Positions 17,396-26,600 of a DNA stretch of 64,000 nt are shown here, in pieces. The stretch is from Gilvimarinus japonicus (GTDB lineage: Bacteria; Pseudomonadota; Gammaproteobacteria; Pseudomonadales; Cellvibrionaceae). The stretch spans positions 2,852,001-2,916,000 of the forward strand of contig NZ_AP031500.1 in the NCBI RefSeq assembly GCF_042847215.1, read 5' to 3'. The notes below the pieces were generated by a model. The model saw only the letters and a list, made by a program, of their open reading frames with translations, ran no database searches and had not been told where the DNA came from. The stretch's first letter is position 1; each line of letters opens with the position of its first letter. The translations under genes were made by a program, and so were the position numbers.

Positions 17396-17436
17396 ACGGT
17401 CAAAACAAGCCGATAGGCTTACTTCGAGAGCTGGGC

Positions 17437-17464
17437 ATAATACCGGATTTTTTTAAGAATGCAA
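17437..17464 (-). promoter_or_regulatory. Predicted sigma-70 promoter of tRNA-Pro
   Basis: TTGCAT, 16 bp, TATTAT on the minus strand, followed by a GC-rich discriminator typical of stable-RNA promoters. Confidence 0.65.
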
Positions 17465-17537
17465 CAGACAATACCATTGCCGTACCGGTGACCCACAACC
17501 GCACGTATGTTTCGGCGGCTGTAAGTAATTGTTTGAT

Positions 17538-17897
17538 TTACTTGGTGTTTAAGACGTCTAGCAGTTGCTCAAGCTCGGAGATCATCTGATTGACCAACTG
17601 GCTAAAGTGGCTGGCATCTTGCTGCGCGGTCTCGCCACTCATTTGCTGGCGGGCACCGCCAATGGTAAACCCCTGATCGTACAGTAAAGCGCGAATCTGG
17701 CGGATGGTGAGCACATCGGTCCGCTGATAATAGCGGCGATTACCACGGCGTTTAACCGGCTTAAGCTGTGGGAATTCCTGCTCCCAGTAGCGCAGCACGT
17801 GTGGCTTTACGGCACACAGCTCGCTGACTTCACCAATAGTGAAGTAACGCTTACCGGGTATAACCGGCAACTCGTCGTTATGGCTTGGTTCCAGCAT
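17538..17897 (-). CDS. MerR family transcriptional regulator
   Basis: The 119-residue protein has a MerR winged helix at residues 19-88 (YFTIGEVSELCAVKPHVLRYWEQEFPQL; core motif VLRYWE) followed by a short coiled-coil and no metal-binding cysteines. It is the conserved MerR that follows ihfA in pseudomonads. Its start overlaps the end of ihfA by 20 bases, so translation is probably coupled. The target genes are unknown. Confidence 0.92.
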   Translation of the reverse strand: MLEPSHNDELPVIPGKRYFTIGEVSELCAVKPHVLRYWEQEFPQLKPVKRRGNRRYYQRTDVLTIRQIRALLYDQGFTIGGARQQMSGETAQQDASHFSQLVNQMISELEQLLDVLNTK

Positions 17898-18186
17898 AGG
17901 TCTCTACTCGTGCCTTCAGTTTCTGTCCCGGCCTGAAGGTAACCACCCGGCGAGCACTGATGGGAATCTCCTCGCCGGTTTTGGGGTTGCGCCCTGGACG
18001 CTGACTTTTATCGCGCAAATCGAAGTTGCCAAACCCCGACAATTTAACCTGCTCATTGGCCTCAAGTGAGCCGCGTATTTCTTCAAAAAACAGCTCAACC
18101 AGCTCCTTGGCCTCACGCTTATTGAGACCAAGTTCTTCGTAGAGTTTTTCTGCCAAATCCGCTTTTGTCAGCGCGCCGTTGGGCAT
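17878..18186 (-). CDS. ihfA: Integration host factor subunit alpha
   Basis: The 102-residue HU/IHF-family protein bends DNA as a heterodimer with IhfB. The signature GFGNFDLRDKSQRPGRNPKTG and the arm region IPISARRVVTFRPGQKLK are intact. It follows pheT by 10 bases at the end of the thrS-infC-rpmI-rplT-pheST cluster, its usual place. Confidence 0.97.
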   Translation of the reverse strand: MPNGALTKADLAEKLYEELGLNKREAKELVELFFEEIRGSLEANEQVKLSGFGNFDLRDKSQRPGRNPKTGEEIPISARRVVTFRPGQKLKARVETYAGTKP

Positions 18187-18196
18187 AGGTTGTTGC

Positions 18197-20575
18197 CTAT
18201 CTCAGGGTTGCACCATGTTGGTTTTGCAGATGATCAACCACCTGCCCGATAAATCCATTGATTTCATCATCGGTAAGAGTGCGTGAAGGATGCTGAAAGG
18301 TCAAGCCCAAAGCGACACTTTTTCTATGCGGATCAATGCCTTTGCCCACATACAAGTCAAAGACCTTTAAGTCTGAGAGGTACTCGCCCGCCGTTTCGCG
18401 GACGCCGTTTAGCAAGTGATCAACCGGCAACTCCCGGTCTACCAGCAACGCTAAATCACGCCGGTTGGCCGGGAAGCGCGACAGCGGCGTAAAGCTTGGC
18501 ACCTGAGCATTAAGCAGAGGTTTTAGCACCAACTCAAACACAAACACGCCCGCGGGGATGTCTAGCTCTTGCTGTAGCGCTGGGTGGATAGCGCCCACAT
18601 AGCCAACAACCTCTCTAGCACAAACGACTTCGGCGCACTGCCCAGGGTGTAAAGCCGGATGACGGCCAGCGCGAAAACTAAAACGTGCGGCATCGCCCGT
18701 TTGCGCCAGCAAAGATTCAACGTCACCCTTAGCATCAAAGAAATCAACATTGCGTGTTTCATTGTTCCAGTTTTCGGCCGCCAGTGGCCCATACACCAAA
18801 CCGGCAAGGGTCGGCTGCTGATCGACGCCATTAGCACCCGGAATAAAGCGCTGACCGCTTTCGAATAAACGCAAGCGGCTCTGCTGGCGATTCAGGTTAT
18901 GGCGCAAAGTCGCCACCAAGCCCGGCAGCAAGGTGGTTCGCATCACCGCCATGTCGGCACTGATGGGGTTTTTCAAGGCAATGGGGGTAACGTCAGGATC
19001 AAAGCGGGCGTTATCGCTTGGGTCGACAAAACTGTAGGTAACTACCTCTTGGTAGTCACGACTAATCAAGTGGCGGCGTAATTGCGCCAGCGGTAAGCGC
19101 GACTCGGTGTGCGCCTTAATCGCCATTGGCGAATCGGGAACGCGGGTGGGCAAGCGGTTATAACCGTAAATCCGCGCCAGCTCTTCGAGCAAGTCGGCCT
19201 CGATGTCGATATCAAAGCGCCAGCTGGGCACTCGCACCTGCCAACCAGCATCGGTGCGCTCGGCAATCTCTAACCCTAAGCGAGACAGAATATCTTCGAC
19301 GGTCTCCGCATCCATATCAATATGCAAGCCACTGGCAATACGCTCTTGGCGCAAAGTGACCACTTGCTCGCTAGGCAGCTCTGCAGCCACCTCTTCGACT
19401 ATTGGGCCGGCATCGCCACCGACAATAGCCAACAACAGTTCAGTGGCCCGCTCAATTGCGTCGCGCTGTAACTGGTAGTCTACGCCGCGTTCAAAACGGT
19501 GAGAAGAGTCTGTATGCAAGCCATAATTACGCGCCCGACCGGCAATGGCCAGCGGATTAAAGAATGCGCTCTCAAGCAGAATATCTTGGGTGGCGGCGGT
19601 AACTGAGCTGTCAAGCCCACCCATAATGCCTGCCATTGCCAGCGGCGCCCGGTCGTCAGCGATCACCAACGTGTCGGACTGAAGGGTTATTGCTTGTTCA
19701 TCGAGCAGTGTGAGCGTTTCACCGTCGTGAGCGTGACGCACGGTAATACCACCGTTGATTTTTGCCAAATCAAACGCGTGCATGGGCTGCCCCAACTCAA
19801 GCAATACGTAATTGGTAACATCCACCACAGCATCAATCGAGCGCACACCCGAGCGGCGCAGCTTTTCTTGCAGCCATGCAGGGCTGGGCGCACCAACATT
19901 TACACGACGAATCACTCGGCCCAGATAACGGCTACAAGACTCAGGTGCCTGCAAGGTAACCGACCGAGTATCGGCAATAGCCTCTGCCACCGGTTTTACC
20001 GCCACAGCGCTAACCGCTTGCCGGTTAATCACACCTAGTTCGCGCGCCAGCCCGCGAACACTCAAGCAGTCGCCACGGTTAGGGGTAATGTCCACCTCAA
20101 TCAACGTGTCGTTAAGGTTTAAGTAATCGCGCAGATCTTGCCCGACCGGCGCGTCGGAGGCCAACTCCCACAGGCCGGAGTCGTCATCGCCCGCTTCAAG
20201 TTCAGTCTGGCCGCACAACATGCCAAAGGATTCGACACCGCGCAGCTTGGCTTTTTTGATTTTAAAATCACCCGGTAATTGCGCACCCACAGTGGCAAAA
20301 GGCGCTTTTAAACCGACGCGCGCATTGGGCGCACCGCACACTACCTGAATGTCACCGCCGTCTGGGTGGCCTGCAACCTGACAAACTCTCAGTTTATCGG
20401 CATCGGGGTGTTGCTCTATGGCGACAATCTCACCCACAACAACACCGCTAAACGCACCGGCTACCGGTTCGGTAGCATCTACCTCGATGCCGGCCATGGT
20501 GAGTTGCTCGACGAGTGTTTCGACACTCACCTCGGGGTTAATCCACTCGCGCAACCAGGATTCACTTACTTTCAT
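18197..20575 (-). CDS. pheT: Phenylalanine-tRNA ligase beta subunit
   Basis: The 792-residue beta subunit pairs with PheS to charge tRNA-Phe. Visible domains in order: the EMAP-II-like tRNA-binding domain (about 39-150), the B3/B4 editing domain, B5, the catalytic-like core (ESAFFNPLAIAGRARNYGLHTDSSHRFERG), and a C-terminal ferredoxin-fold anticodon-binding domain (FPANRRDLALLVD). Length is usual. It is 72 bases after pheS. Confidence 0.98.
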   Translation of the reverse strand: MKVSESWLREWINPEVSVETLVEQLTMAGIEVDATEPVAGAFSGVVVGEIVAIEQHPDADKLRVCQVAGHPDGGDIQVVCGAPNARVGLKAPFATVGAQLPGDFKIKKAKLRGVESFGMLCGQTELEAGDDDSGLWELASDAPVGQDLRDYLNLNDTLIEVDITPNRGDCLSVRGLARELGVINRQAVSAVAVKPVAEAIADTRSVTLQAPESCSRYLGRVIRRVNVGAPSPAWLQEKLRRSGVRSIDAVVDVTNYVLLELGQPMHAFDLAKINGGITVRHAHDGETLTLLDEQAITLQSDTLVIADDRAPLAMAGIMGGLDSSVTAATQDILLESAFFNPLAIAGRARNYGLHTDSSHRFERGVDYQLQRDAIERATELLLAIVGGDAGPIVEEVAAELPSEQVVTLRQERIASGLHIDMDAETVEDILSRLGLEIAERTDAGWQVRVPSWRFDIDIEADLLEELARIYGYNRLPTRVPDSPMAIKAHTESRLPLAQLRRHLISRDYQEVVTYSFVDPSDNARFDPDVTPIALKNPISADMAVMRTTLLPGLVATLRHNLNRQQSRLRLFESGQRFIPGANGVDQQPTLAGLVYGPLAAENWNNETRNVDFFDAKGDVESLLAQTGDAARFSFRAGRHPALHPGQCAEVVCAREVVGYVGAIHPALQQELDIPAGVFVFELVLKPLLNAQVPSFTPLSRFPANRRDLALLVDRELPVDHLLNGVRETAGEYLSDLKVFDLYVGKGIDPHRKSVALGLTFQHPSRTLTDDEINGFIGQVVDHLQNQHGATLR

Positions 20576-20647
20576 AGTTCAATCTCTTTCGGCCTGTGGG
20601 GCCTGTCTATTTTATTTCGGGCATGACTTAAGCGGCGTATCGATGGA

Positions 20648-21685
20648 TTAAAACTGCTGCAAAAACTTTACGTCGTTTTCAAAAAACAGACGCAAATCGT
20701 TTACGCCGTAGCGCAACATCGCCATTCGTTCGACGCCGATACCAAACGCAAAGCCCGAGTACACCTCTGGATCAATTCCCGAGGCTTTAAAGACATTGGG
20801 GTGCACCATGCCGCAGCCCATAATCTCAATCCAACCGGTGTGCTTGCACACCCGGCAGCCATCGCCGTGACACTGAGTACAACCTATGTCCACCTCGGCC
20901 GAAGGTTCGGTAAACGGGAAGTAGGACGGGCGAAAACGCACGGGGGCATCCACCTCAAAAAAGGCTTTTAAAAACTGATCCACCGTACCTTTTAGGTCGG
21001 CAAAGCTGATATTTTTGTCCACCACCAAACCTTCCACCTGGTGGAACATGGGTGTGTGGGTTAAATCCGAGTCGCAGCGATATACCCGACCCGGGCAAAT
21101 AATCCGAATCGGCGGCTCGTCGGTTTCCATCACCCGCACTTGCACAGGAGAAGTATGAGTGCGCAGCACATAGCTACCACCGCTGGTGGCAAAAGGCTTT
21201 TCATCGACGTAAAAAGTGTCGTGCATGGCGCGCGCGGGGTGATGTGCGGGGATATTCAGCGCCTCAAAATTGTGGTGATCGTCTTCGATCTCGGGCCCTT
21301 CGGCCACCTCGTAGCCCACTTGGGCAAAGATCTCGGCAATACGATCGAGGGTGCGGGTCACTGGGTGCAAACCACCAAGGCCGTTAGCCCGGCCGGGCAG
21401 CGTGACATCAATGGTCTCATCAGCGAGCTTGGCTTCAATCGCCGCCCGCTCAAACTGAGCTTTAACCGCATTAATACGATCTTGTACCTGCTGCTTGGCC
21501 TCGTTGATCAAGGCGCCGGCTTTGGGGCGCTCATCAGCAGAGAGCTTGCCCAACATTTTAGCCTGAGCACTGATGCTGCCTTTTTTGCCCAGATACTCGA
21601 CGCGGACTTTGTCCAGCGCCGCCAGATCTTCAGCGTTATCGACTAATTTGAGCGCTTGTTCAGTCAGCGCAGCGAGATTTTCCAT
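20648..21685 (-). CDS. pheS: Phenylalanine-tRNA ligase alpha subunit
   Basis: The 345-residue class II synthetase alpha subunit has an N-terminal coiled coil (about 1-90), motif 2 (RTHTSPVQVRVM ... GRVYRCDSDLTHTPMFHQVEG) and motif 3 (GFAFGIGVERMAMLRYG). A cysteine cluster, CTQCHGDGCRVCKHTGW, occurs in the catalytic domain and is known from many proteobacterial PheS. It is preceded by a terminator-like hairpin that may attenuate pheST. Confidence 0.98.
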   Translation of the reverse strand: MENLAALTEQALKLVDNAEDLAALDKVRVEYLGKKGSISAQAKMLGKLSADERPKAGALINEAKQQVQDRINAVKAQFERAAIEAKLADETIDVTLPGRANGLGGLHPVTRTLDRIAEIFAQVGYEVAEGPEIEDDHHNFEALNIPAHHPARAMHDTFYVDEKPFATSGGSYVLRTHTSPVQVRVMETDEPPIRIICPGRVYRCDSDLTHTPMFHQVEGLVVDKNISFADLKGTVDQFLKAFFEVDAPVRFRPSYFPFTEPSAEVDIGCTQCHGDGCRVCKHTGWIEIMGCGMVHPNVFKASGIDPEVYSGFAFGIGVERMAMLRYGVNDLRLFFENDVKFLQQF

Positions 21686-21750
21686 CGCAAATTCCAGTAT
21701 TTAGCGTGTGAACCGCCGTGTGCAGGCACAGCGAACATCAAATAGCGCAG

Positions 21751-21786
21751 ATAAAAAAGGGGAGGCCCATAACAGCCCTCCCCTTT
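21751..21786 (-). terminator. Terminator or attenuator between rplT and pheS
   Basis: On the minus strand AAAGGGGAGG and CCTCCCCTTT form a 10-bp stem around an 11-base loop, followed by TTTTTT. Just upstream a second hairpin (GCTCGGGC/GCCTGAGC) follows the rplT stop. No Phe-rich leader peptide is visible, unlike the pheM attenuator of enterics. Confidence 0.8.
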
Positions 21787-21833
21787 AGCACTTGGCAGCT
21801 CAGGCTATAACGGCCCGAGCCTGCAAGCGGTAC

Positions 21834-22193
21834 TTAAGCAGCCAGAGCTGATTTAGCCTGAGCCACTACCGCAGCAAAAGCTGCTTTGTCGTAAACCGCC
21901 AGATCAGCCAGTACACGACGGTCCAGAGCGATGCTGGCTTTCTTCAAACCGGCAATTAGCTGGCTGTAAGTCATGCCTTCAGCGCGAGACTGAGCGTTGA
22001 TACGAGTGATCCACAAAGCGCGGAAGTTACGCTTATTAACGCGACGGTCGCGATAAGCGTACTGACCTGCTTTGATAACGGCTTGCTTGGCAACACGGAA
22101 AACTCGTGAACGAGCACCGTAGTAGCCTTTTGCTGCTTTTAAAACTTTCTTGTGACGACGACGCGCCTCTACACCACGTTTAACACGGGCCAT
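21834..22193 (-). CDS. rplT: 50S ribosomal protein L20
   Basis: The 119-residue L20 begins MARVKRGVEARRRHKKVLKAAKGYYGARS, diagnostic for the family. It binds 23S rRNA early in 50S assembly and is the autogenous repressor of the infC-rpmI-rplT operon in relatives. It lies 32 bases after rpmI. Confidence 0.98.
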   Translation of the reverse strand: MARVKRGVEARRRHKKVLKAAKGYYGARSRVFRVAKQAVIKAGQYAYRDRRVNKRNFRALWITRINAQSRAEGMTYSQLIAGLKKASIALDRRVLADLAVYDKAAFAAVVAQAKSALAA

Positions 22194-22225
22194 AATAAAC
22201 TCCTAATTATCCGAAATTAAACCAA

Positions 22226-22423
22226 TTACTTGGCGCGAAGCATACGATCAATTGCTGGGGCATCTACCGCATTGATAATGCTGGTGCCACGCAGTTGACG
22301 CTTGCGCTTAGTGGTCATTTTGGTAAGGATGTGGCTCTTGTTTGCGTGTTTGTGCTTGTAACCGGCCGCAGTCTTTTTAAAGCGCTTGGCGGCGCCACTG
22401 TGTACTTTAGCTTTTGTTGCCAT
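22226..22423 (-). CDS. rpmI: 50S ribosomal protein L35
   Basis: The 65-residue basic protein MATKAKVHSGAAKRFKKTAAGYK... is a clear L35 (KHANKSHILTKM, KRKRQLRGT). It lies 65 bases downstream of infC and ahead of rplT. Confidence 0.98.
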   Translation of the reverse strand: MATKAKVHSGAAKRFKKTAAGYKHKHANKSHILTKMTTKRKRQLRGTSIINAVDAPAIDRMLRAK

Positions 22424-22488
22424 GAGATAAACTCCGCATTTGCAATAACATTAATATTTAGTCACTAAGGCAGCTAAAAGCCCAGCCA

Positions 22489-23025
22489 CTATCTCTTTCT
22501 CGGGGCCATGACCATAATCAGTTGGCGACCTTCCATTTTAGGCCGTTGTTCCACTGTTGCCAGTTCCTCAAGGTCTTTCTCGATGCGTAGCATCACGTCC
22601 ATCCCGAGTTCCTGGTGAGCCATTTCACGACCGCGGTACCGAAGCGATACCTTGGCCTTGTCCCCGTTTTCAAGGAAACGTATCAGGTTGCGTAGTTTGA
22701 CCTGATAATCTCCATCTTCCGTCCCTGGACGAAACTTCATTTCTTTAATCTGCTGCTGCTTTTGTTTCTTCTTGGCAGCTGCTTTGGTCTTTTTAATCTC
22801 AAACAGGTGCTTGCCATAGTCCATGATTTTACAAACTATTGGCGTACTATCAGCCGCTATCTCGACCAGATCCAATGACGCATCTTGGGCGATTTTTAAG
22901 GCCTCATCCAGTGGGACAATCCCCACTTGCTCTCCGTCGGCACCAATTAAGCGAACCTCGCTCGCCTCAATTTGGTCGTTAATACGGGCTTTCTTGGATT
23001 TGCCTTTAGCGTTATCTCGTTTGAT
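22489..23025 (-). CDS. infC: Translation initiation factor IF-3, AUC start codon
   Basis: IF-3 keeps 30S subunits free and checks start-codon fidelity. The full product is 178 residues, beginning (I/M)KRDNAKGKSKKARINDQI, with the N-domain, a lysine-rich linker and the C-domain ending VMAPRKR. The start is ATC at 23025. AGGAG lies 9 nt upstream, TAG is in frame just upstream, and no ATG, GTG or TTG occurs until a GTG 33 codons later, which would delete half the N-domain. A non-AUG (AUU/AUC) start is the known basis of IF-3 autoregulation. It lies 20 bases after thrS. Confidence 0.95.
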   Translation of the reverse strand: MKRDNAKGKSKKARINDQIEASEVRLIGADGEQVGIVPLDEALKIAQDASLDLVEIAADSTPIVCKIMDYGKHLFEIKKTKAAAKKKQKQQQIKEMKFRPGTEDGDYQVKLRNLIRFLENGDKAKVSLRYRGREMAHQELGMDVMLRIEKDLEELATVEQRPKMEGRQLIMVMAPRKR

Positions 23026-23045
23026 AGTGTCTTTCTCCTATTTGA

Positions 23046-24986
23046 TTAATCTTGCGAGTCGGATGCTGCCACGCGACTACGATTCGCGATATCGGCGCTC
23101 AGGTGTTCACTGAAGGCTTCCAGACTCATTGCGCCCAAATCTTGACCGTCACGGGTACGGACGGCGACTTGGTTGGATTCGACCTCTTTGTCACCGATGA
23201 CCAAGAGATACGGAACCCGCTGTATTGTGTGCTCGCGGATTTTAAAGCCGATTTTCTCGTTTCTCAAGTCCGAAAGTGCCCTAAAGCCATTATTTGCGAG
23301 GGTTTTTTCGACTTTTTGCACATAATCGGCCTGATTGTCCGTAATATTGGCAATCATCACCTGGACCGGCGCCAACCAAGTGGGAAACGCGCCCTCGTAG
23401 TTTTCGATCAAAATACCGATAAAACGCTCGAACGAACCGAGAATAGCACGGTGCAACATAACCGGCACCTGACGCGAACCATCTTCGGCCACATATTGGG
23501 CATCAAGCCGGCCCGGCATCGAGAAATCCACCTGAATCGTGCCGCACTGCCACACCCGGTCGAGGCAGTCTTTTAATGAAAATTCGATCTTGGGACCATA
23601 AAAGGCGCCCTCGCCCGGCAGCAGCTTGTACTCCAGCCCTTTGGCGTCCAGTGCATCGGCCAGCGCTTGCTCGGCACGATCCCAATCTTCATCACTGCCC
23701 ACACGCTGCTCTGGGCGAGTCGAGAGGCGAATAATCACCTCATTAAAACCAAAGTCGGCGTAAACTTGATACAACAAGTCAGTAAAGGCTGCCACTTCGT
23801 CCTGAATCGCCGCTTCGGTACAAAAAATATGCGCGTCGTCCTGAGTAAAACCACGCACCCGCATAATACCGTGTAGCGAGCCGGAGGCCTCGTTGCGGTG
23901 GCACGAGCCAAACTCGGCAAGGCGCAGCGGCAAATCGCGGTAACTGCGCAACCCCTGATTAAACACCTGCACATGACAGGGGCAGTTCATGGGCTTAACC
24001 GCAAATTCACGATCTTCCGACTTGAGCATAAACATGTCGTCGCCAAATTTATCGGCGTGACCGGATTTTTTCCACAGGCTCAGATCCACCACCTGGGGGG
24101 TTTTGATTTCCTGGTAACCATTATCGCGCTGCACCTTGCGCATGTACTCTTCGATCGCGGTGTACACCGACCAGCCTTTAGGGTGCCAAAACACCATACC
24201 CGGTGCTTCTTCTTGCATATGGAACAAATCAAACTTTTTCGCCAACTTGCGGTGGTCGCGCTTTTCCGCCTCTTCTAGGCGGTGCAAATAAGCTTTTAGC
24301 TCTTTTTTGTCGTTCCAGGCGGTGCCGTACACACGCTGTAGCTGAGTGTTGCTGGCATCACCGCGCCAGTAAGCGCCCGACACGCGCATCAATTTAAAAT
24401 GACGCATCACACGGGTGTTGGGCACGTGAGGACCGCGGCACATATCCACATATTCCTCGTGGTGGTACAAGCCCACCGCCTGCTCGCCGGCCGCAATCAG
24501 GCCGTCAATCAACTCGACTTTGTAGCTCTCGTTGCGCTCGTCAAACACTTTTCGGGCATCGGCAATCGGCGTCATTTTCTTAATGACGTCGTAATCGGTT
24601 TTAATCAGATCTTTAATACGTTTCTCAATCGCCGTCAGATCCTCTGGCGTCAAGGTGCGCTCGTACTCGATATCGTAATAAAAGCCGTTGTCGATCACCG
24701 GCCCAATGGCCATTTTGGCCTCGGGGTACAGCTGCTTAATCGCATGCCCCACCAAGTGAGCAAATGAGTGACGAATGACCTCAAGGCCCTCGTCATCGCG
24801 TCCGGTGATTAAGCTAATAGCGGCGTCGTGATCAATGACTTCACAGGCATCGACCAGCTCGCCATCAATACGGCCGCACACGGTGGCTTTGGCCAAGCCG
24901 GGGCCAATATCTTCAGCAACCTGCAACAGGGTAACGGGCTGGTCGAATTCGCGAGTAGAACCATCGGGAAGCGTGATAACTGGCAT
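23046..24986 (-). CDS. thrS: Threonine-tRNA ligase
   Basis: The 646-residue synthetase has, in order, an N-terminal TGS domain (MPVITLPDGSTREFDQPVT), an editing domain (HSFAHLVGHAIKQLYP), class II catalytic motifs (MNCPCHVQVFNQG; SLHGIMRVRGFTQDDAHIFC) with the zinc ligands, and an anticodon-binding domain (APVQVMIANITDNQADY). I chose the ATG at 24986, preceded by AAGGAT; the frame extends 24 codons further upstream without family similarity. It heads the translation cluster thrS-infC-rpmI-rplT. Confidence 0.98.
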   Translation of the reverse strand: MPVITLPDGSTREFDQPVTLLQVAEDIGPGLAKATVCGRIDGELVDACEVIDHDAAISLITGRDDEGLEVIRHSFAHLVGHAIKQLYPEAKMAIGPVIDNGFYYDIEYERTLTPEDLTAIEKRIKDLIKTDYDVIKKMTPIADARKVFDERNESYKVELIDGLIAAGEQAVGLYHHEEYVDMCRGPHVPNTRVMRHFKLMRVSGAYWRGDASNTQLQRVYGTAWNDKKELKAYLHRLEEAEKRDHRKLAKKFDLFHMQEEAPGMVFWHPKGWSVYTAIEEYMRKVQRDNGYQEIKTPQVVDLSLWKKSGHADKFGDDMFMLKSEDREFAVKPMNCPCHVQVFNQGLRSYRDLPLRLAEFGSCHRNEASGSLHGIMRVRGFTQDDAHIFCTEAAIQDEVAAFTDLLYQVYADFGFNEVIIRLSTRPEQRVGSDEDWDRAEQALADALDAKGLEYKLLPGEGAFYGPKIEFSLKDCLDRVWQCGTIQVDFSMPGRLDAQYVAEDGSRQVPVMLHRAILGSFERFIGILIENYEGAFPTWLAPVQVMIANITDNQADYVQKVEKTLANNGFRALSDLRNEKIGFKIREHTIQRVPYLLVIGDKEVESNQVAVRTRDGQDLGAMSLEAFSEHLSADIANRSRVAASDSQD

Positions 24987-25110
24987 GTTATATCCTTTCT
25001 CAGTGGTGACCCCTACCAAAGGCCACTTGTTGCTATTGCGGGGCTCGGCAAAGCCCATCTAAATTCGGGCCGGCAGTATATAAAACCCGCCGCCAATACG
25101 CCACCGCCGC

Positions 25111-25136
25111 TGTAACATTCGCTCGGCTCACGCGTC
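25111..25136 (+). promoter_or_regulatory. Predicted ECF-sigma promoter of hvfX-sigma-antisigma
   Basis: TGTAAC (25111-25116), 16 bp, CGTC (25133-25136) fits the usual ECF pattern of an AAC -35 and a CGT -10. The same TGTAAC-16-CRTC arrangement occurs before the precursor gene at 47508-47483. An inverted repeat ATTAAC/GTTAAT (25137-25163) follows in the leader. Confidence 0.6.
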
Positions 25137-25181
25137 ATTAACCGTAACGCATGCATTGTTAATCAGAGACAGGACGGACAC

Positions 25182-25817
25182 ATGGCCGCACGTGAACTAT
25201 TTTTGCACACCACAAACTCGTTTAACGGTGCCCTTGCGCGCACGGACGTAATCGCAGGGCTTGCCCTGCGGCTGTATTTAGCACCTGTATTTTGGATGGC
25301 AGGCACCAGCAAATTAAACCATTTTGGCGATACAGTCGCATGGTTTGGCAATGACGATTGGGGACTGGGCTTGCCTGCGCCGGCCGCTTTGGCCGCGCTG
25401 GCCACGGCCGCCGAGCTGATCGGCGCTCTATTACTTACGTTAGGTCTCGCCACTCGCGCTATCGCTATTCCTTTAATTGTGACCATGCTAGTGGCCATTT
25501 TTGCAGTGCATATCGATCACGGCTGGCAGGCCATTGCCGATCAGAGCGCTCCTTTTGCCAACGCCCGGGTCGATGAGGCCGCCGCCAAACTGGCGCGCGC
25601 CACCAGCATTTTACAAGAGCACGGCAAATACGACTGGCTCACCTCCAGCGGTAAATTTGTGGTGCTCAACAATGGTATCGAGTTTGCCGCCACCTACTTG
25701 GTCATGCTTTTGGCGCTCGTCGCTTACGGCCCCGGCCGCTACCTAAGCATCGACTACTGGATTAAGCGCCGGCTATCGCCTGCGAGCGCTCCAGAGCACA
25801 CCACACCACAGCGCTAG
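25182..25817 (+). CDS. hvfX: DoxX-family membrane protein, HvfX-like RiPP-associated
   Basis: The 211-residue protein is a DoxX-family membrane protein with about four helices: LALRLYLAPVFWMAG (about 27-41), AALAALATAAELIGALLLTLGLAT, IAIPLIVTMLVAIFAV, and FAATYLVMLLALVAYG near the C-terminus. The segments GDTVAWFGNDDWGLGLP, EHGKYDWLTSSGKFVVLNNGIEFAATY and RYLSIDYWIKRR match my memory of HvfX-type proteins linked to copper-binding RiPP clusters. In relatives it sits beside the MNIO operon; here that operon is 20 kb away. It is followed after 18 bases by an ECF sigma factor and anti-sigma factor, probably one operon. Confidence 0.85.
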   Translation: MAARELFLHTTNSFNGALARTDVIAGLALRLYLAPVFWMAGTSKLNHFGDTVAWFGNDDWGLGLPAPAALAALATAAELIGALLLTLGLATRAIAIPLIVTMLVAIFAVHIDHGWQAIADQSAPFANARVDEAAAKLARATSILQEHGKYDWLTSSGKFVVLNNGIEFAATYLVMLLALVAYGPGRYLSIDYWIKRRLSPASAPEHTTPQR

Positions 25818-25835
25818 ATTCCGAGGCACATTGCC

Positions 25836-26600
25836 GTGTTATATTACGCAATCACCGACCTAAATGGCGCCCTACAGCAGCACTGGGGCTGGGCCATCAC
25901 CGCGCGCGACACCCCAGCTCGCAGCGCAGTGACCCTCGATAAAAAGGAAAAATTGCGTCTTTTGAGTGCCATAAATACAGCTACCATCAATCCCTCCACC
26001 CCGGATGAGCAACTGGTCACGGCCGCCCAGCAGGGCAGTGAGGCGGCGCTAGTCGAGCTAATCAACCGCTACCAGACACTGCTGCTAGCGGTGGCACGAG
26101 CCCTTGTGGGTCATGCCCACGCCGAGGACACCGTCCAAGAGGCCTGGATCTCCATACACCGTTCACTGACTACCTTTGAAGGTCGCTCAAGCTTTAAAAC
26201 CTGGGCCGCGCGTATCGTTAGCAACGAGGCCAAAACGCGGCTGCGGCGTGAATCGCGGCTGGTAGCGCTGGATGACTCGGAGCTTGAGCGCCCCACCCTT
26301 GACGACAACTGCTTCAAAGCCAATGGCCACTGGGCCAGTAAACCCTCGCGCTGGCACAGCGAAACGCCCGATTCGCTGCTGGAGGAGCAGCAGCTAAAGC
26401 GCTGTATTGATAAAACCTTAACGCTACTGCCCGATCGACAAAAAGCGGCTTTTTTATTGCGCGATTTAGAGCAGCGCCCATTGGACGAGATCGCCGACTT
26501 GCTCGCCATCAGCAATGCCAATGTCCGGGTATTGCTGCACCGCGCACGCCTAACACTGCTGCAGGTGGTTGATCACTATCAGGAGACTGGCCAATGTTAA
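25836..26600 (+). CDS. ECF-type RNA polymerase sigma factor
   Basis: The protein has sigma region 2 (LVELINRYQTLLLAVARALV ... EDTVQEAWISIHRSL ... TWAARIVSNEAKTRLRRE, about residues 70-148) and region 4 (DKTLTLLPDRQKAAFLLRD ... LDEIADLLAISNANVRVLLHRARLTLLQ, about 191-245). The GTG at 25836 follows GAGG; a TTG at 25953 with AAGGAA just upstream is an alternative giving a more typical 215-residue ECF. It overlaps the anti-sigma gene by 7 bases. The promoter pair at 25111 and 47508 makes it the likely regulator of both RiPP loci. The organisation resembles the Neisseria sigma-E/MseR unit, which neighbours DUF692 and DUF2063 genes. Confidence 0.9.
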   Translation: MLYYAITDLNGALQQHWGWAITARDTPARSAVTLDKKEKLRLLSAINTATINPSTPDEQLVTAAQQGSEAALVELINRYQTLLLAVARALVGHAHAEDTVQEAWISIHRSLTTFEGRSSFKTWAARIVSNEAKTRLRRESRLVALDDSELERPTLDDNCFKANGHWASKPSRWHSETPDSLLEEQQLKRCIDKTLTLLPDRQKAAFLLRDLEQRPLDEIADLLAISNANVRVLLHRARLTLLQVVDHYQETGQC

